From Fusobacterium varium (GTDB taxonomy: Bacteria; Fusobacteriota; Fusobacteriia; Fusobacteriales; Fusobacteriaceae), in assembly GCA_021531615.1 (NCBI GenBank), contig JADYUE010000002.1, forward strand, positions 42,388-106,387: a stretch of 64,000 nucleotides of DNA. The letters are read 5' to 3'. The translations under genes and the position numbers were made by a program. Below are positions 1 through 9,312 of the stretch, piece after piece. Numbering within the stretch: the stretch's first letter is position 1; every line of letters begins with the position of its first letter. The notes beneath the pieces are model-generated. The model was not told the DNA's origin, did no database searches, and saw only the letters and a program-made list of their open reading frames with translations.

Positions 1-40
1 AGAGAGATGGCAATTTTAATGCTACTCTGCTGTATTTTTA

Positions 41-80
41 TGGTATAATATAAGTATAAAAATAAAGATAAACAGGAGGT
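41..80 (+). promoter_or_regulatory. Extended -10 promoter and RBS of the xanthine dehydrogenase operon
   Basis: A TG-N-TATAAT extended -10 lies at 41-49, and a near-perfect Shine-Dalgarno AGGAGGT at 74-80 sits just before the TTG start at 85. No convincing -35 is visible, as expected for an extended -10 promoter. Confidence 0.55.
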
Positions 81-84
81 TAAA

Positions 85-876
85 TTGTTTAGTTTTTCTA
101 AATTTTATTCAGCTTCTACATTGCAAGAAGCTTATGATGAACTTCTAAAAAACAAAAAAAATATTATTCTTGGTGGGACTTCATATTTAAGAATGGAGAA
201 CACAAATTATAACACAGCTATTGATCTATCAAATCTATCTCTTTCATATATAAGAGAAGAAGATAATTTTATACATATTGGAGCTATGACATCTTTTAGA
301 GATGTTGAAGTTTCTCCTATTGTAAACAACCTTTTTAGTGGTGTTCTTTCAAGCTCAGTAGAACATATTATAGGGGTACAATTTAGAAATAATGTAACTG
401 TTGGAGCTACTGTATTTTCTAAATATGGTTTTTCAGATCTGATACCAGCTCTTTTAGCAATGGAAACAACAGTTGTTCTATTTAAAGAGGGAGAGATCTC
501 TTTAGAAGATTACTTAGCAAGAGAGGGAAAAACTAGAGATATTCTTGTAGAGATTAAAATAAAAAAAGTTGAAGGAAAAGGTTCTTTCCAAAGTATAAGA
601 AAATCAAAAACTGACTATGCTATTACAAATGCAGCAGTTACAAAATCTCAAGAGGGATTTAGAGTTGCAGTAGGAGTAAGACCTAGCAAAGCTGTTTTAG
701 CTTACAAAGCTATGGAAATTTTAAATTCTGCTGATGAGATTAATGAAGATATAATTAATGAAGCTTGTGAGGCTTTAAATGAGATCAAATATAGTTCAAA
801 TATGAGAGGTACTGGAGAGTATAGAGCTGCTGTATCAAAAGTGTTAGTTAAGAAAGCTATTATGGAGGTATTATAA
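85..876 (+). CDS. xdhB: Xanthine dehydrogenase-type FAD-binding subunit
   Basis: This is the FAD-binding medium subunit of a molybdenum hydroxylase of the xanthine dehydrogenase type. It passes electrons from the iron-sulfur subunit to NAD+ or another acceptor in the cytoplasm. At 263 aa it has the usual length for the separate FAD subunit. The N-terminal ILGGTSYL segment (about residues 27-34) matches the family's pyrophosphate-binding loop, and TVGATVFSKYGFSDL (about 105-120) replaces the more usual GGNIANASP-type segment, so the second FAD loop is divergent. The TTG start is chosen because AGGAGGT lies at 74-80 and no in-frame ATG fits. It overlaps the next gene by one base (TAATG), so the three subunits are translationally coupled. 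The substrate could be xanthine, hypoxanthine or another heterocycle; the sequence alone does not decide. Confidence 0.85.
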   Translation: MFSFSKFYSASTLQEAYDELLKNKKNIILGGTSYLRMENTNYNTAIDLSNLSLSYIREEDNFIHIGAMTSFRDVEVSPIVNNLFSGVLSSSVEHIIGVQFRNNVTVGATVFSKYGFSDLIPALLAMETTVVLFKEGEISLEDYLAREGKTRDILVEIKIKKVEGKGSFQSIRKSKTDYAITNAAVTKSQEGFRVAVGVRPSKAVLAYKAMEILNSADEINEDIINEACEALNEIKYSSNMRGTGEYRAAVSKVLVKKAIMEVL

Positions 877-1346
877 TGTTATTAAATTTAACTATAAATG
901 GATTAAAAAAAGAATTACTTATAGCTGATGATGAATACCTTCTTGATGTATTGAGAAAAGCTGGATATTTAAGTGTAAAAAGAGGTTGTGATACAGGTTC
1001 TTGCGGACTTTGTACAGTTCTTGTAGATGATAAACCTGTTCTTTCTTGTAGCACTTTAGCAGCAAGAGTTAATAATAAAAAAGTTACAACTATTGAAGGA
1101 GTACCTGAAGAAGCTGAAAGATTTGCTCACTTTATGGCAGCTGAGGGAGCAGAGCAATGTGGATTCTGTGCACCAGGATTTACATTGACAGTACTTGCTA
1201 TGATGAAAGAGTATGATAACCCTACTGATGATGAGATTATGCACTATCTAAATGGAAATCTTTGTAGATGTAGTGGATATGTATCTCAATTAAGAGCTAT
1301 TAAAAACTTTATGGAGGCTGAAAAATCAAATGAAAATAGTAAATAA
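876..1346 (+). CDS. xdhC: Xanthine dehydrogenase-type [2Fe-2S] subunit
   Basis: This small iron-sulfur subunit carries two [2Fe-2S] clusters that wire the molybdenum centre to the FAD subunit. The N-terminal plant-ferredoxin-type cluster uses Cys38, Cys43, Cys46 and Cys58 (CDTGSCGLC). The C-terminal helical cluster domain uses Cys95, Cys98, Cys130 and Cys132 (CGFC and CRC). All eight ligands are present. The 156-aa length is typical. It starts inside the stop codon of the FAD subunit, and its last 17 bases overlap the molybdenum subunit gene. Confidence 0.93.
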   Translation: MLLNLTINGLKKELLIADDEYLLDVLRKAGYLSVKRGCDTGSCGLCTVLVDDKPVLSCSTLAARVNNKKVTTIEGVPEEAERFAHFMAAEGAEQCGFCAPGFTLTVLAMMKEYDNPTDDEIMHYLNGNLCRCSGYVSQLRAIKNFMEAEKSNENSK

Positions 1347-3582
1347 ATCTACTAAAAAAATTGATAGTATTGGAATAATTACAGGAAGACCTCTATACAC
1401 AGATGACTTAGTTATCAATAATAACTCTCTTATTGTAAAACTTTTAAGATCACCTCATGCTTATGCAAGAATTGCTGATATTGATACTTCAATAGCTAAA
1501 AAAGTTCCTGGAGTTGAAGCAATATTTACATATCATGATGTGCCTAATACAATGTTTACATTAGCTGGACAATCATATCCTGAACCATCTCCATATGATA
1601 GAAAAATTCTTGATGAGTATGTGAGATATGTTGGAGATCCAGTAGCAATTATTGCAGCAATAGATGAAAAAACAGCTGAAAAAGCTATGAAACTTATAAA
1701 AGTTAAATATGAAGTTCTTGATGCAGTTATAGATTATGAAAAAGCTCTTGACTCAGATATCTTAGTTCATAGAGAAGCTGCTCATACTAATTTTCCCATA
1801 GGATATGACAACAAGAGAAACTTAGCTTCATCTTACTTAGAAACTAAGGGAGATGTAGAAAAGGGATTTGCTGAAAGTGATGTTATTATAGAGGAAACTT
1901 ACTATACACAACCACAAATTCACGCAATGATGGAAACTTATAGAACTGCTTGTTATCTTGATGCTCATGGAAGATTAAATGTTATCTCTTCTACACAGAT
2001 ACCTTTCCATGTGAGAAGGCATTTAGCTAGAGCATTAGAGATGCCAAGTAGCAGAATAAGAGTTATGAAACCAAAACTTGGTGGAGGTTTCGGAGGAAAA
2101 CAAACTTCAGTTTGTGAAATCTATCCAGCTTTTGTTACTATGAAAACTGGAAAACCATCTAAGATTGTATATACAAGAAAAGAAACTCAAGCTTGCTCAA
2201 ATACAAGACATGCTATGAGATTAAAAGTTAAAATTGGTTCTGATAGAGAGGGAAATATCAAAGCAATAGATATTAATGTATTATCAAATACAGGAGCTTA
2301 TGGAGAACATGCACCAACAGTTACAGCTCTTGTTGTTTATAAAACATTCCCACTATATGCTAAAGTGCCTATGAGATGTAAAGCTGATATAGTTTACTCT
2401 AACACAACAGTTGGAGGAGCATTTAGAGGTTATGGAGCTACTCAAGGTACATTTGCAGTTGAATCAGCAGTAAATGAACTTGCTCATAAATTAGGGCTAG
2501 ATCCTACAGAGGTAAGAATGAAAAACTTAGTTGATCAATCTGAAACTGTAAGTGGAGATATAAAAAAATGTATCGAGATAGGAAAAGAGGCATTTGATTG
2601 GAAAAATAGATGTGTAAAGGATATGGGAAATGGTAAGGTAAGAGCTAGTGGAATGGCTGTTACAATGCAAGGTTCTGGTATTCAAGGGGTAGATACAGCT
2701 TCTGCAACTTTAAAACTTCACGATAGTGGAGATTACACTCTATATATTGGAGTTACAGATATGGGACAAGGTTGTGATACTGTAACTGCTCAAATGGCAG
2801 CTGAAATATTAGAAGTTCCTATGGAAAAAATAATAGTAAATAGTGCTGATACTGATGTATCTCCTTATGATCCAGGAGCATATGCTTCAAGTGGAACTTA
2901 TGTAACAGGAAATGCAGTTATATTAGCAGCTAAAAAGATGAGAGAAGAAGTAATGAAAATGGCATCTTTCCTAATGAAAACTCCTATAGAAGAACTTGAG
3001 TATATGGGAGAGTATGTACAAGATAAAAATGGAAATCAACTTTCACTTAAAGAGATTGGAGTTAGATCTGTATCATTTGAGGGAATGAATCAACTTACAA
3101 CTACTGCAACTTGGGGAGGAAAAACTTCACCACCACCATTTATAGCAAGCTTTGCTGAAGTAGAAGTTGATACATTAACTGGGGAAACTAAAGTAATAGA
3201 CTTCCTATCTGTTGTAGATTGTGGACTACCTATCAACCCTGCTCTTGCTCAAGTACAAGTTGAGGGAGGAATTGCTCAAGGTATAGGGCTTGCTCTTTAT
3301 GAAGATATTCAATTTGATGAGAGAGGAAAGATGAAACATGATACTTTAATGCAATATAAGATACCTTCAAGAAAGGATTTAGGAAACAATATTAAAGTTA
3401 TGTTTAGTTATTCAGATGAGCCTACAGGACCTTTCGGAGCTAAATCAATAGGTGAGGTTGTAATTAACACTGCTTCTCCAGCTATAGCAGATGCAATTTA
3501 TAATGCTACAAATAGAAGATTAAGATCACTGCCTATGACAAGTGAGAAAATTTTCTGGGCTATTAACTCAAAAAATAATTAA
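1330..3582 (+). CDS. xdhA: Xanthine dehydrogenase-type molybdopterin-binding subunit
   Basis: This large catalytic subunit binds molybdopterin and hydroxylates purine-like heterocycles. Residues about 20-130 form the a/b hammerhead domain. The glycine-rich GGGFGGK loop (251-257) contacts the molybdenum cofactor, and AFRGYG (about 366) is another cofactor or substrate segment. GAKSIGE near the C-terminus contains the glutamate that acts as general base in the family. At 750 aa it is full length for the separate-subunit form. It overlaps the [2Fe-2S] gene and is followed by a hairpin terminator at about 3597. No cofactor-maturation gene lies in the window. The xpt gene downstream is consistent with a purine role, but a different substrate such as nicotinate cannot be excluded. 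Confidence 0.9.
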   Translation: MKIVNKSTKKIDSIGIITGRPLYTDDLVINNNSLIVKLLRSPHAYARIADIDTSIAKKVPGVEAIFTYHDVPNTMFTLAGQSYPEPSPYDRKILDEYVRYVGDPVAIIAAIDEKTAEKAMKLIKVKYEVLDAVIDYEKALDSDILVHREAAHTNFPIGYDNKRNLASSYLETKGDVEKGFAESDVIIEETYYTQPQIHAMMETYRTACYLDAHGRLNVISSTQIPFHVRRHLARALEMPSSRIRVMKPKLGGGFGGKQTSVCEIYPAFVTMKTGKPSKIVYTRKETQACSNTRHAMRLKVKIGSDREGNIKAIDINVLSNTGAYGEHAPTVTALVVYKTFPLYAKVPMRCKADIVYSNTTVGGAFRGYGATQGTFAVESAVNELAHKLGLDPTEVRMKNLVDQSETVSGDIKKCIEIGKEAFDWKNRCVKDMGNGKVRASGMAVTMQGSGIQGVDTASATLKLHDSGDYTLYIGVTDMGQGCDTVTAQMAAEILEVPMEKIIVNSADTDVSPYDPGAYASSGTYVTGNAVILAAKKMREEVMKMASFLMKTPIEELEYMGEYVQDKNGNQLSLKEIGVRSVSFEGMNQLTTTATWGGKTSPPPFIASFAEVEVDTLTGETKVIDFLSVVDCGLPINPALAQVQVEGGIAQGIGLALYEDIQFDERGKMKHDTLMQYKIPSRKDLGNNIKVMFSYSDEPTGPFGAKSIGEVVINTASPAIADAIYNATNRRLRSLPMTSEKIFWAINSKNN

Positions 3583-3594
3583 AAAATATATATG

Positions 3595-3632
3595 ATATAT
3601 ATGCAGAGGTTTTGCTTCTGCATATATTTTTA
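3595..3632 (+). terminator. Rho-independent terminator after the xanthine dehydrogenase operon
   Basis: A 13-bp stem with one mismatch (ATATATGCAGAGG at 3597-3609 with CTTCTGCATATAT at 3615-3627) is followed by a short T-run. Confidence 0.7.
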
Positions 3633-3725
3633 AACAAATTAAAAAAAATCTATTTTTTCTATAAAAAATGTGATATGATGTAACTTATTATACTAGAATT
3701 TATATTTGTTGGAGGCAACTATATT

Positions 3726-4292
3726 ATGAAATTATTAAAAGAATATATACAAAAAAATGGAAAGGCTATAGGAACAGGAATTTTAAAAGTAGATAGCTTT
3801 TTAAATCATCAAATAGATCCTAATCTTATGATGGCTATGGGAGAAGAATTTAAAAGAAGATTTGAAAAAGATGGAGTAAATAAGATTCTTACTATAGAAG
3901 CTTCAGGAATTGCTATTGGACTTGCTGCTGCTTATGCTTTTAATGTACCTCTTGTTTTTGCTAAGAAAAAAGTTCCATCTACAATGGGAGATTTCTATAC
4001 TGCAAATGTTTTCTCATTTACTAAAAATAAAGATTACACTATCTGTGTTTCAAAAGAGTTTTTACACTCAGATGATAGAATTCTTATTATAGATGACTTC
4101 TTAGCTATGGGAAATGCAATTTTAGGTTTAAAATCTTTAGTTGAACAAGCAGGAGCAAAGGTTGTTGGAGCAGGAATTGCAGTGGAAAAGGGATTCCAAA
4201 AAGGTGGAGATCTACTTAGAGAAAATGGACTTAAAGTAGAATCACTTGCTATTATTGATTCATTACAAGATGGAGTTGTAAAGTTTAAATAA
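3726..4292 (+). CDS. xpt: Xanthine phosphoribosyltransferase
   Basis: The enzyme converts xanthine plus PRPP to XMP in purine salvage. The 188-aa protein starts MKLLKEYIQKNGKAIG, as in Xpt, and has the PRPP-binding ILIIDDFLAMGNAI segment at about residues 118-131. TIEASGIAIG at about 56-65 matches the family's TVEASGI block. GGAGGC sits 9-10 bases before the ATG. It lies 143 bp downstream of the xanthine dehydrogenase operon, with a terminator between, so it is probably a separate unit. The leader is short and shows no purine-riboswitch core. Confidence 0.93.
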   Translation: MKLLKEYIQKNGKAIGTGILKVDSFLNHQIDPNLMMAMGEEFKRRFEKDGVNKILTIEASGIAIGLAAAYAFNVPLVFAKKKVPSTMGDFYTANVFSFTKNKDYTICVSKEFLHSDDRILIIDDFLAMGNAILGLKSLVEQAGAKVVGAGIAVEKGFQKGGDLLRENGLKVESLAIIDSLQDGVVKFK

Positions 4293-4312
4293 TTATAAGA
4301 TAAATAATTTTA

Positions 4313-4346
4313 AAATAACTCTGGTGTTTTTCACTGGAGTTATTTT
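4313..4346 (+). terminator. Terminator after xpt
   Basis: AATAACTC-type arms (4313-4325 and 4334-4346) flank a T-rich loop and are followed by TTTATTATAA. Confidence 0.6.
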
Positions 4347-4385
4347 ATTATAATACTATTTTAAAATTACTAAAAGAGTTCAAAA

Positions 4386-4430
4386 ATAAAAAAGCTTTTT
4401 ATGATTTTTATTTCATAGAAAGCTTTTTTG
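4386..4430. terminator. Bidirectional terminator between xpt and the FNT transporter
   Basis: A 16-bp stem with one mismatch (4389-4404 with 4413-4428) has an A-run on the left and a T-run on the right. It can stop transcription from both converging genes. Confidence 0.75.
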
Positions 4431-4445
4431 CTTATTAATAGAAAA

Positions 4446-5240
4446 TTATTTATTAGAATTTTTTTGATAATATGAAAAATATAGAAATAATGGTAAGAAA
4501 ACACCACCTGATAGAAAATTACCTATTGTAGTAGGGAGAAAATGTTTAACAAATATATCTAATAAAGAAAAATTTTCTGGAGAAAGAATCTTTCCAACAG
4601 CTATAATAAACATATTTGCCACAACGTGTTGATATCCACAAAGTACAAAAAGCATAATAGGAAACCAACAACCTAAAATTTTACCAGTGACATCATTTGA
4701 ACTCATAGCCATAATAATTCCCATAACTACAAGAATATTACAGAAAAATCCACTAGCGACACATTGAGAAAAAGAAAGTCCTATTTTTGAAATTCCAGTA
4801 TCTAAAAAAATTTTTTGAATAATAGGAGAGTTAAAAACTCCAGCATAGAAAGCTAAATATGCAGTAAAAAAACTTCCTAAAAAGTTTCCTATCCATACTG
4901 TAGTAAGATTTTTTATTAAGTTAGAAAATTTAAGTTCTTTTGAAAGAAAAGCAAGAGATAATAAACTATTTCCTGTAAAGAGAGATGAACCTGTAAATAT
5001 ACAAAGCATAAGCCCAATAGGAAATATACAAGCACCAATGAACTTTGAAAAACCAACATCAAAAGTTTGAGCAAGAGTTTGTGAAGCTGTAAAATTTCCA
5101 ATGGCAGCAAGGGCAATAAACATTCCTGCTACGAAACCAGAAATAAGAGTTTTCATATTATTTTTTTCATTTCCCCGAGATATTCCCATAGAAATAACAG
5201 CAGAAGTTACTTCTGTTGGATTTAAAAAAGATTTTGACAT
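4446..5240 (-). CDS. Formate/nitrite transporter (FNT) family channel
   Basis: This is a pentameric inner-membrane channel for small monovalent anions: formate, nitrite or hydrosulfide. The 264-aa protein has about six hydrophobic segments. The FNT hallmarks are LFTGN (about residue 87), a GN pair in the third helix region (WIGNFLGS) and CGYQHVVANM (about 201-210), which holds the pore histidine. In a fermentative anaerobe formate export is the likeliest role (inference). AGGAGG precedes the ATG at 5240. Two strong promoters lie upstream on the minus strand. Confidence 0.88.
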   Translation of the reverse strand: MSKSFLNPTEVTSAVISMGISRGNEKNNMKTLISGFVAGMFIALAAIGNFTASQTLAQTFDVGFSKFIGACIFPIGLMLCIFTGSSLFTGNSLLSLAFLSKELKFSNLIKNLTTVWIGNFLGSFFTAYLAFYAGVFNSPIIQKIFLDTGISKIGLSFSQCVASGFFCNILVVMGIIMAMSSNDVTGKILGCWFPIMLFVLCGYQHVVANMFIIAVGKILSPENFSLLDIFVKHFLPTTIGNFLSGGVFLPLFLYFSYYQKNSNK

Positions 5241-5303
5241 CTAAACCTCCTAAAAATAGTAATTAAAAATTTAAACTTCTAAGTTTGCTTTACTTAGATA
5301 GCT

Positions 5304-5331
5304 ATATTATAATCTTTACTTTTTTTGTCAA
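5304..5331 (-). promoter_or_regulatory. Proximal promoter P1 of the FNT transporter
   Basis: On the minus strand TTGACA (5331-5326) is followed after 16 bp by TAATAT (5309-5304). The leader downstream has a CTAAGT/ACTTAG inverted repeat. Confidence 0.6.
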
Positions 5332-5344
5332 CTATAATAATTGA

Positions 5345-5373
5345 ATATTAACATAAAATTTTTTATTTGTCAA
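5345..5373 (-). promoter_or_regulatory. Distal promoter P2 of the FNT transporter
   Basis: TTGACA (5373-5368) is followed after 17 bp by TAATAT (5350-5345) on the minus strand. The same GTTGACAAA block is used in P1. Confidence 0.55.
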
Positions 5374-5465
5374 CGAAGGTAAATAGTTTAAGTTCTAAAA
5401 TAATAAAAGAGTTATTTAAAAAATTAACTAAAGAGGAGCTTAAGAAAATAGTTGAAGGAAAATAA
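5367..5465 (+). other. Short lysine/glutamate-rich open frame, possible remnant
   Basis: A 32-codon frame opens at TTG 5367 and ends at TAA 5465, 18 bases before the next gene. Its tail reads like an amphipathic helix (ELFKKLTKEELKKIVEGK), which looks protein-like. There is no ribosome binding site, and the putative start overlaps the P2 -35 box. It is therefore more likely the 3' end of a lost gene than a live one. No family recognised. Confidence 0.25.
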
Positions 5466-5483
5466 AAAATAGGAGGAGATTTT

Positions 5484-5861
5484 ATGGATCAAGTAGTAGA
5501 AGCAGTAAAATCAATGTTAGGAACAACATATATAGATAGTTATTTAGCTGAATTTGAAAGACAAAAAGGTGAAAAACTAACAGATATAGAGCAATTAGGA
5601 GTAAAATTATTTTTCTCTGGAGCAACATATGAATATGAATCTGTAGTTGAATCATTAGATAATATGGATATGAATTTATTAAGAGATATCTTAAATGATA
5701 ATCAAGGTCCAGAAGAAAAAAATGATGAAATTATAGATAGTATTATCAATCTAATTAAAAATTTTGATATACCTCAAATGAAAGAGGCATTAAACTTCTT
5801 TTCTTCAAACTTTGAGAAAATAACTGTTGATAACTATATGGAAAAATTAAATCTGAAATAA
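5484..5861 (+). CDS. Small acidic hypothetical protein
   Basis: This 125-aa protein is rich in Asp, Glu, Leu and Ile and probably all-helical. It has no signal peptide, no membrane segment and no cysteines. I do not recognise the family. AGGAGGAG sits 7 bases before the ATG, so expression is likely. It is followed by a hairpin at 5890-5918 and is therefore probably monocistronic, with the Fic gene beginning 81 bp later. Confidence 0.7.
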   Translation: MDQVVEAVKSMLGTTYIDSYLAEFERQKGEKLTDIEQLGVKLFFSGATYEYESVVESLDNMDMNLLRDILNDNQGPEEKNDEIIDSIINLIKNFDIPQMKEALNFFSSNFEKITVDNYMEKLNLK

Positions 5862-5887
5862 AGAATTTATAATGTGATACTACTTTG

Positions 5888-5922
5888 GTAAGGGAGATAG
5901 AGAGATTTTATCTCCCTTTATT
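5888..5922 (+). terminator. Terminator-like hairpin after the small acidic gene
   Basis: A perfect 10-bp stem, AAGGGAGATA (5890-5899) with TATCTCCCTT (5909-5918), is followed by a weak T-rich stretch. Confidence 0.55.
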
Positions 5923-5942
5923 ATTAAAATAGAGGAGTAATT

Positions 5943-7022
5943 ATGAGAAAAGAGATTTGGGAAATTGCAATAGGCTTAAACAAAGTTGATAACTTAGTCC
6001 CCTCTGACTATTTAAGAGAGTTAATCACTAAAAATCTGTTTTGTGATGAGATGGAGAAAGAGATTTTAAAATACTATGAATTTAGAGATTTAACATTAAA
6101 AACAGAGAAAAATTTAAAAGAGTGTGATTTAGTCTCTATTAGAACAGTAAAACTTTTAGAAAATAGTGATTTTGAATTTTCTATTGAGTATTTAAAAGAG
6201 ATTCATAAGAACATATTTAGTGATATTTTAAAAGAAAGTTATGTTGGAGTATTTAGAAACTATAATATCAGCAAAAATGAAAGAATTTTAAATGGCAAAT
6301 CTGTAATCTATTGTGATTACAGAGAGATTATTGAATGTTTGAACTATGATTTTGAAAGAGAAAAGAAAAATAACTATAAGGTTTTATCATCAGATGAAAA
6401 AATAAAGAAATTATCTAAATTTATCTCATTTATATGGCAAGTACACCCATTTATTGAAGGTAATACAAGAACAACTGCTATATTTTTAATTAAATACTTA
6501 AAAAGTTTAGGAATTGAAATAAATGAAAATATCTTTATAGAAAATTCACAATATTTTAGAAATGCTCTTGTACTATCTAATTATGCAGATAGAGAATTGA
6601 AAATATCTAATGATTATAGGTTTTTAGTATCATTTTTTACAAAATTAATAGTAGATTATGATGAAAAATTACTATTGATAGAATCACCAGAGGTAAATCA
6701 AAAAAGAATGTATATTTGTGACTATTTTTATAGAGTTATTGATAAAATGGCACAACTTCAAATCTATTTAAATTCAGAAAAAATTAATATCTCATCTAAT
6801 AGAAAGATGTTAGAGCAATTTGTGTGCATAGAGGAGTTAGATGATTTTGTAGCACTTTTAAGAGAATTGAACTTGCCAAGATATGAAGATATTAAACTTT
6901 TTGTTAAAGCAATAAAGGAAAATCATAGAGTGATGTTAAAACAGGATGAGTGTGCTAAGGTAATGGAGTTAATGATTCATAATAAAAGTCGTAAAGGGAG
7001 TATTTTTTTCCAAACTATGTAA
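5943..7022 (+). CDS. Fic-domain protein, probably frameshifted at its 3' end
   Basis: Fic proteins transfer AMP or other phosphate-linked groups to target proteins. The core motif HPFIEGNTRT (residues 168-177) includes the catalytic His and the EGN-R nucleotide-binding residues. The preceding GVFRNYNI segment (about 102-109) matches the Fic flap region. No clear (S/T)xxxE(G/N) inhibitory helix is visible. A good RBS (GAGGAG) precedes the ATG. After residue 355 the frame meets a run of seven T (7003-7009) and stops four codons later. With one extra T the frame stays open for about 35 more codons to a TAA at 7112-7114, giving a plausible helical tail (PNYVIHELELVFPEDY...). A change in the T tract or a sequence error is likely. 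No antitoxin-like partner is adjacent. Confidence 0.8.
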   Translation: MRKEIWEIAIGLNKVDNLVPSDYLRELITKNLFCDEMEKEILKYYEFRDLTLKTEKNLKECDLVSIRTVKLLENSDFEFSIEYLKEIHKNIFSDILKESYVGVFRNYNISKNERILNGKSVIYCDYREIIECLNYDFEREKKNNYKVLSSDEKIKKLSKFISFIWQVHPFIEGNTRTTAIFLIKYLKSLGIEINENIFIENSQYFRNALVLSNYADRELKISNDYRFLVSFFTKLIVDYDEKLLLIESPEVNQKRMYICDYFYRVIDKMAQLQIYLNSEKINISSNRKMLEQFVCIEELDDFVALLRELNLPRYEDIKLFVKAIKENHRVMLKQDECAKVMELMIHNKSRKGSIFFQTM

Positions 7023-7250
7023 TCCATGAACTAGAGCTTGTTTTTCCTGAAGATTATAAATTTAGTAGAAAGGTTGATTTAATTAGGAAATTGATTGAGT
7101 ATTTTCCAAGTTAAAGTAAATAGTAGGCTGAAAGGATTTTAACTCTTGCCAGCCTAAAATTAATAATCAAGAGATGATAAATACACAAAATTATTTACAC
7201 TCTCTATTTACATTCTCATCTAATATTATATTAATTTTTTTATTTAACTA

Positions 7251-7286
7251 AAAAATGCTGAAAAGAAAATTACTTTTCAGCATTCT
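7251..7286 (-). terminator. Terminator of the beta-glucoside PTS unit
   Basis: A perfect 12-bp stem, AATGCTGAAAAG (7254-7265) with CTTTTCAGCATT (7273-7284), is followed on the minus strand by a T-run. It lies 37 bp after the EIIA stop codon. Two tandem copies of TATAAACCCA lie between them, at about 7291-7311. Confidence 0.8.
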
Positions 7287-7322
7287 TGTATATAAACCCA
7301 TATAAACCCATTATTTCTAAAT

Positions 7323-7820
7323 TTATTTTATTTTTATTTTCATAAGAAGTTCCCCAGCTTTTACTTCTTTTCCTTTAGCAATAATATCAATTTGTTCAAC
7401 TATATCTTTGTTATTAATAATTACTGGTGTTTTAACTGATGGAACTTTATTTTTTATGAATTCAAGATCATATTCTACTAATTTATCTCCTTTTTTTACT
7501 TTTTTTCCATCTTCTGCTATTCTTTTAAATCCTTGTCCACATAAGGAAACTGTATCTATTCCAAAATGTACAATTATTTCTAATCCATCGTTTGTTTCAA
7601 AACTTGTAGCATGATTTGTTTCAAATATTGTTATTTCTCCATCTACTGGAGCATATATCGCTCCTTCTACAGGGTCAATAGCACATCCATCTCCTATCAT
7701 TTTCTTTGAAAAAGCTTCATCTGGAACTTCTTCTAGAGCAATAACTTTTCCATTTAAAGGAGAATATACTTCAACCCATTTTTCTTTTTCTCTCCTTTTA
7801 AAAAAATTAAATAATCCCAT
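7323..7820 (-). CDS. PTS glucose-type EIIA component
   Basis: This soluble EIIA of the glucose/beta-glucoside family accepts phosphate from HPr and passes it to EIIB. The protein has the typical VYSPLNGKVIALEEVPD start. Active-site histidines His70 (TNHAT) and His85 (VHFGIDTV) fit the family pair, His85 being the phosphorylated one. The ATG at 7820 is preferred because GGAGG lies 5 bases before it; an upstream TTG at 7832 overlaps that site. The gene follows bglA by 14 bases and supplies the EIIA domain missing from the EIIBC protein of the same unit. Confidence 0.92.
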   Translation of the reverse strand: MGLFNFFKRREKEKWVEVYSPLNGKVIALEEVPDEAFSKKMIGDGCAIDPVEGAIYAPVDGEITIFETNHATSFETNDGLEIIVHFGIDTVSLCGQGFKRIAEDGKKVKKGDKLVEYDLEFIKNKVPSVKTPVIINNKDIVEQIDIIAKGKEVKAGELLMKIKIK

Positions 7821-7834
7821 ATTATCCTCCAATT

Positions 7835-9289
<1,455 letters not shown>

Positions 9290-9312
9290 TTATTTTATTA
9301 TTTTATAAAACT

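Noticed and set aside
3640..3725. Possible purine riboswitch before xpt
   Set aside because: The leader is under 90 bases and lacks the conserved three-way-junction core and the terminator/anti-terminator pair; only a promoter-like region and RBS are seen.
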